NCBI RefSeq assembly: GCF_011492945.1
Contig: NZ_CP045119.1
Location: 2,604,001 to 2,668,000, forward strand
Length of the DNA stretch: 64,000 bases
Direction of reading: 5' to 3'
DNA from: Rubrobacter tropicus
GTDB taxonomy: Bacteria; Actinomycetota; Rubrobacteria; Rubrobacterales; Rubrobacteraceae
Shown: one piece after another, positions 60,332-64,000 of the stretch
Layout: every line of letters starts with the position of its first letter
Numbering within the stretch: position 1 is the first letter of the stretch
Position numbers and translations under genes: made by a program
The notes under the pieces: generated by a model
Seen by the model: the letters and a program-made list of their open reading frames with translations, nothing else
Told to the model about the DNA's origin: nothing
Database searches by the model: none

Positions 60332-61363
60332 ATGTCGGGACGGCGTACGGCCAACGGCAAGACGAGGATGGCCGAGATCGCGGCGCTCGCGGGCGTCTCC
60401 AAGCCGACGGTCTCGAAGGTGATGAACGGGCAGCCCGGGGTGGCCGCGGCGACGCGGGAGCGGGTGGAGCGCGTGATCGCCGAGCGCGGGTACGTCAGGC
60501 ACAGCGCCGCGCGGGCGTTGAGCGCGGGGCGGGCTGGTTCGGTCAACCTGGTCGTCAAGGAGATAGACAACGCGTACTTCTCGGAGATCATCCGCGGCGT
60601 CGAGGAGACGTTGGAGCGGGCCGGGCTCTCGATGGTCCTGACGGCGACGCACGACGAGGCGAGGCGTCACCGGCGCTGGTTGGCGCGGGTGGTCGAGCAC
60701 GGGACGGACGGCGCGATCCTGGTCCTCCCCGACGAGCACTTCGCCCACCTGGGGGAGTTGCGGCGCCACGGCGTCCCCGTTGCGCTCGTGGACGACCGGG
60801 GGGAGAGCCCGCCGGACGTGCCTTCCGTGGGGGCTACGAATTTCGCCGGCGGCTTCGCGGCGACGGAGCACCTGCTCTCCCTCGGGCACCGGCGCATCGC
60901 CATGATCTCAGGCCCGGCCTTCAAGTCCACGCGGGAGAGGGCCGCCGGATACCGCACGGCCTTGCAGGAGGCCGGCATCCAGCCCGAACCGCTCCTCGAA
61001 AAGCCTGGCGGGTTCGTGGCCGAGACCGGTCATGGGGCGACGCGCGAGTTGCTCCGTTTGCCTGATCCGCCGACCGCCATCTTCACCGGCAACGACCTGC
61101 AGGCGATGGGCGTCTACCGGGCGCTGTACGAGGCGGGCCTGCGCGCCCCGGACGACGTGAGCGTCGTCGGGTTCGACGACCTGCCCTTCGCCCGCCTCCT
61201 GACGCCAGCCCTGACCACCGTCCGCCAGCCCGTGCGCGAGATGGGCGCGCTCGCGACCAGGATGCTGCTCAGGGTCATAGCCGGGGAGAAGCTCGAAAGC
61301 GCCCGCGTCGAGCTCGCGACCTCCCTGATCGTGCGCGAGTCCTCGGCCCCACCTCGCCCCTGA
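60332..61363 (+). CDS. LacI-family regulator, divergent from third importer operon
   Basis: 343-aa repressor. HTH: RMAEIAALAGVSKPTVSKVMNGQPGVA. Effector domain: VNLVVKEIDNAYFSEIIRGVEE, HLLSLGHRRIAMISG, AIFTGNDLQAMGVYRALYEAG and SVVGFDDLPFARLL. It is transcribed away from the binding-protein gene, with two near-identical operators placed behind each of the two promoters. It thus controls both itself and the seven-gene importer/GH1 operon. It converges with GH42 on its right. Confidence 0.94.
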   Translation: MSGRRTANGKTRMAEIAALAGVSKPTVSKVMNGQPGVAAATRERVERVIAERGYVRHSAARALSAGRAGSVNLVVKEIDNAYFSEIIRGVEETLERAGLSMVLTATHDEARRHRRWLARVVEHGTDGAILVLPDEHFAHLGELRRHGVPVALVDDRGESPPDVPSVGATNFAGGFAATEHLLSLGHRRIAMISGPAFKSTRERAAGYRTALQEAGIQPEPLLEKPGGFVAETGHGATRELLRLPDPPTAIFTGNDLQAMGVYRALYEAGLRAPDDVSVVGFDDLPFARLLTPALTTVRQPVREMGALATRMLLRVIAGEKLESARVELATSLIVRESSAPPRP

Positions 61364-61404
61364 CGGGCGATACGGACCGTGGCCCGGTGGCCGGACCGGC
61401 GCCG

Positions 61405-63441
61405 TCAACCCTCCAGCAGCACCGCCGCGCCGAAGGGTTCTAGGGGGAGCGAGCGCTCGTGTTCGGAGCCGGTGAGGAGATCCTTGGCCGGACCTCTCAG
61501 CCCGACCTCGACGGCTTCCTCGTTGTGGTTCAAGACGAACAGGAACGAGGCGTCCCCGGTCCACCGGCGCACGACCTCGACGCCAGGCGGGGCGTCGGCG
61601 TTGACCTCTATACCGGCCTCCCGGCAGAGCCGCCTCAAGAGTTGGTCCGTGTAGTCACCGGAGGGGCGAGCTCCGAGATAGTAGGCAAGGCCGTTCCCGA
61701 AGGCGTTGCGCGTCACGGCAGTGCAGTCCGCGTAAAAACCGCTGGCGAATCGGGCCAGGGTCTCCGCCCCTTCGGGGTGGATCAGGTCGGCCCAGGTGTC
61801 GCAGGGGTAACCGGCCCCGTCCCCGGCGACGATCCTGTTCTCCTCCCCCTCTGACATCGGTACGAAGTCCTCGACGCGCAGGCCAAGAAGCTCCCTGAAC
61901 GGCGCCGGGTAGCCGCCCAGCCTGACGTGGTCGTTTTCGTCGGAGATGCCGGAGAAGAAGTTCATGAGCAGCGTGCCGCCCTCCCGCACGAAGCCTTTGA
62001 TGTTCTCGGCCGCCTCGTCCGTTACCAGGTACAGGTTCGGGGCGATGACGAGCCCGTAGGACGAGAGGTCGGCTTCGGGATGGGCGAAGTCCACGGGCAC
62101 GTTCGCCTCGAAGAGGGGCTTGTAGAACGAGTAGATCGCGTCATACGGAGGTCTGTCCGGTGAGTGGGATCCCGCGACCATCCGCACGTCCATCGACGGT
62201 TTCGAGTCGAGCTCCAGCGCCCACCAGTTGTTCCAGTCGAGCAGGATGGCGACCCTGGCTTCGCCCCTCGCCCCGAGCAACGAGTCGAGCTTCGTGAGGT
62301 CCTCGCCAAGCCTCTTCACCTCGTGCCAACTGCGCGATTCTTTGGGCTCGACGTGCGGGACCATGGCGCTGTGGAACTTCTCGGCCCCGGCCTTAGACTG
62401 GCGCCACTGGAAGAACATGATCCCCTCGGCGCCGCGGGCCACGGACTGCAGGCTCCACAGGCGCATCTGGCCCGGCCTCTTGGGGGCGTTGCGCCGGCGC
62501 CAGTTCACCCTGACCGTGGTCTGTTCCATGAGGACCCAGGGATCTCCCCCGCCGAGAGACCTCATCAGGTCGCGGCTCGCGGCCGCCCGAACGTGGGCCT
62601 CGGGGTCGGCGGGGTCGGGGTAGGAGTCGTCGGAGACCACGTCCTCGCGCGCGGCCCACTTCCAGTAGTCGACGGGCTTGAAGAAACCCATGAAGTTCGT
62701 GGTGATGGGAACGTCGGGCGTTGCTCCCCTGAGTATCCCTTTCTCCATCTCGTACAGCTCCAGCAGGGCGTCGGAGGAGAAGCGGCGGAAGTCCAACTGC
62801 TGGGTAGGGTTGGCGAAGGTAGGGGCGCTCCGCGGGGGCAGTATCTCGCCCCAGTCGCCGTAGCCCTGGCTCCAGAACGCCGTCCCCCACGCCTCGTTGA
62901 GCGTTTCGAGGTCGCCGTAGCGGTCCCGCAGCCAGCCGCGGAAGTGAACGGCGGAGGCGTCACAGTAGCACTCGGCAACGTGGCAACCGTACTCGTTGTT
63001 GACGTGCCACATCGCTAGCGCCGGGTGGTCCCCGTAGCGCCCGGCCATGCGCCCGACCAGGTCCGCGGCACGCTCTTTGTAGGCGGCGCTGCTCGGGCAG
63101 TAGTGCTGGCGGGCGCCGGGATAGAGGATCGTCCCGTCCTCCGTGACGGGCAGGCTCTCGGGGTGGAGTACGCTGAGCCAGGGCGGCGGGGAGGCGGTCG
63201 CCGTCGCGAGGTTCGCCATGATGCCGTTGTCGTGCAACAGGTCGAGGATCCGGTCCAGCCAGCCGAAGTCGTGCTCGCCGGGGCGCGGCTCCAACTTCGC
63301 CCAGGAGAAGATGCCGACGGAGACCAGGTTGACGTTCGCCTCGCGCATCAGGCGGACGTCTTCGCGCCAGACTTCTTCCGGCCACTGCTCGGGGTTGTAG
63401 TCGCCGCCGTAGATGACGTGCGGGACTTTCGGGGAGATCAA
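61405..63441 (-). CDS. GH42 beta-galactosidase
   Basis: 678-aa retaining beta-galactosidase. Opening: VIYGGDYNPEQWPEEVWREDV. The acid/base Glu is in MWHVNNEYGCHVAECYC, whose cysteines belong to the zinc cluster seen in some members. The nucleophile Glu is in PWVLMEQTTVRVNW. The C-terminal part holds the trimerisation-type and beta domains. No signal peptide. TTG 63441 is the start, behind GAGGAGG. It follows a permease gene by 43 bases, so it belongs to the fourth importer operon; galactose produced would feed galK-galT-galE. Confidence 0.95.
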   Translation of the reverse strand: MISPKVPHVIYGGDYNPEQWPEEVWREDVRLMREANVNLVSVGIFSWAKLEPRPGEHDFGWLDRILDLLHDNGIMANLATATASPPPWLSVLHPESLPVTEDGTILYPGARQHYCPSSAAYKERAADLVGRMAGRYGDHPALAMWHVNNEYGCHVAECYCDASAVHFRGWLRDRYGDLETLNEAWGTAFWSQGYGDWGEILPPRSAPTFANPTQQLDFRRFSSDALLELYEMEKGILRGATPDVPITTNFMGFFKPVDYWKWAAREDVVSDDSYPDPADPEAHVRAAASRDLMRSLGGGDPWVLMEQTTVRVNWRRRNAPKRPGQMRLWSLQSVARGAEGIMFFQWRQSKAGAEKFHSAMVPHVEPKESRSWHEVKRLGEDLTKLDSLLGARGEARVAILLDWNNWWALELDSKPSMDVRMVAGSHSPDRPPYDAIYSFYKPLFEANVPVDFAHPEADLSSYGLVIAPNLYLVTDEAAENIKGFVREGGTLLMNFFSGISDENDHVRLGGYPAPFRELLGLRVEDFVPMSEGEENRIVAGDGAGYPCDTWADLIHPEGAETLARFASGFYADCTAVTRNAFGNGLAYYLGARPSGDYTDQLLRRLCREAGIEVNADAPPGVEVVRRWTGDASFLFVLNHNEEAVEVGLRGPAKDLLTGSEHERSLPLEPFGAAVLLEG

Positions 63442-63484
63442 GGGCGTGCCTCCTCTGTGTTCGGCGTGCAGGTGGTCCCCGTCC

Positions 63485-64000
63485 TCAGTCCTTCAGGGCG
63501 CCGAAGGTGAGGCCGCCCTGCCAGAACCGTTGCAAAAACAGGAAGGAGACGACGATGGGCAGGATGGAGACCAGCGCCCCCGTGATGACGAGCGGGAAGA
63601 GCGGTTGGGCGCCGCCGCCGGCGCTCGCTATGGAGTTCCACGAGGCGAGGCCGACGGTTAGCGGGTACAGCTCCGGCGTGCTCAGGACGACCAGGGGCAG
63701 GAAGTAGTTGTTCCACGTCGCCACGAAGGAGAGAAGCAGCACCGTCACGAAGCCGGGCATGAGCACGCGAAGGGCGACGCTCCAGAAGATGCGAAGTTCT
63801 CCGGCGCCGTCTACCCTGGCCGCGTTCAGGAGGTCGTCGGGAACGGACTGTTCCGCGTAGACCCGCATCAGGTAGACGCCGAAAGGCGAGACGAGGGAGG
63901 GCAGGATCACGGCGAGCGGGGTGTCGATGAGCCCGATCTTGCTCAGCAGCAAGTAGGTGGGTATCACGAGCGCTGTCTGCGGGATCATGATGGAGCCCAG
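63485..64000 (-). CDS. carbohydrate ABC transporter permease (MalG/CUT1 type), fourth importer, N-terminus outside window
   Basis: The last 172 codons of a permease. The EAA loop is VPDDLLNAARVDGAGELRIFWSVALRV and the end is FLFLQRFWQGGLTFGALKD, both standard. The frame is open to the right edge, so the N-terminal membrane segments lie outside. It directly precedes the GH42 gene in the direction of transcription, forming an importer-beta-galactosidase unit. Confidence 0.93.
   Translation of the reverse strand: MGSIMIPQTALVIPTYLLLSKIGLIDTPLAVILPSLVSPFGVYLMRVYAEQSVPDDLLNAARVDGAGELRIFWSVALRVLMPGFVTVLLLSFVATWNNYFLPLVVLSTPELYPLTVGLASWNSIASAGGGAQPLFPLVITGALVSILPIVVSFLFLQRFWQGGLTFGALKD

Noticed and set aside
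58834-60591. 585-aa binding protein starting antisense to the LacI gene
   Set aside because: Its first 190 residues have no binding-protein character; the true N-terminus lies in another frame from 60155.
1-64000. CRISPR arrays, rRNA genes, integrases or transposases
   Set aside because: None seen. The regular repeats are heptads and MITE-like elements without spacers or mobility genes.

Overview
The window is a GC-rich stretch of a bacterial chromosome that looks actinobacterial and most like Rubrobacter. This rests on family resemblance only: an S1 protein with four S1 domains, a DNA polymerase I without proofreading residues, LacI/CUT1 sugar clusters, carotenoid-cleavage genes, and frequent GTG and TTG starts. 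No database search was possible.

Left part (1-20 kb) is mostly housekeeping. It holds the end of an APC amino acid permease, a repeat-tailed membrane protein, uvrA, a PucR-type regulator broken by two one-base gaps, an ammonium transporter with a clear terminator, a TetR regulator with a palindromic operator and a CPBP membrane protein, uvrB, a lytic transglycosylase, coaE, rpsA and polA. Both uvrA and uvrB appear to start at ATC codons placed correctly behind strong Shine-Dalgarno sequences.

Middle part (20-34 kb): a complete branched-chain amino acid ABC operon (livKHMGF), tRNA-Leu(CAA), inorganic pyrophosphatase, a membrane-anchored SRPBCC protein, a lycopene cyclase/carotene-cleaving oxygenase pair that should yield retinal, and a Leloir galactose operon (galT-galE-galK) preceded by a 40-residue ORF. 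A frameshifted remnant of a ribose-type ABC permease lies next to it.

Right part (34-64 kb) is a carbohydrate region. It has a gluconate-dehydrogenase-small-subunit/GMC oxidoreductase fusion with an enolase-superfamily enzyme, and an arabinan-type operon (solute-binding protein, two permeases, LacI, GH51, GH127) with a GH2 enzyme and a cupin upstream. Two more CUT1 importers follow, one linked to GH1, ASCH, phosphatase and aldo-keto reductase genes under a divergent LacI gene. Last come a GH42 beta-galactosidase and part of a fourth importer. None of the sugar importers has its own ATPase here, so a shared ATPase elsewhere is likely. Released galactose would enter the Leloir pathway; released arabinose or other sugars would be taken up by the ABC systems or oxidised by the GMC/enolase pair.

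Intergenic spaces carry two dispersed repeat families: heptameric RGCTGAN / NNTCAGC arrays, often as facing inverted pairs, and a MITE-like element of about 160-180 bp ending in AGCGGTTTGC. Three genes (the PucR regulator, GH2 and one binding protein) carry four one-base deficits in total, all in G/C runs. This points to homopolymer errors in the assembly rather than true gene decay.
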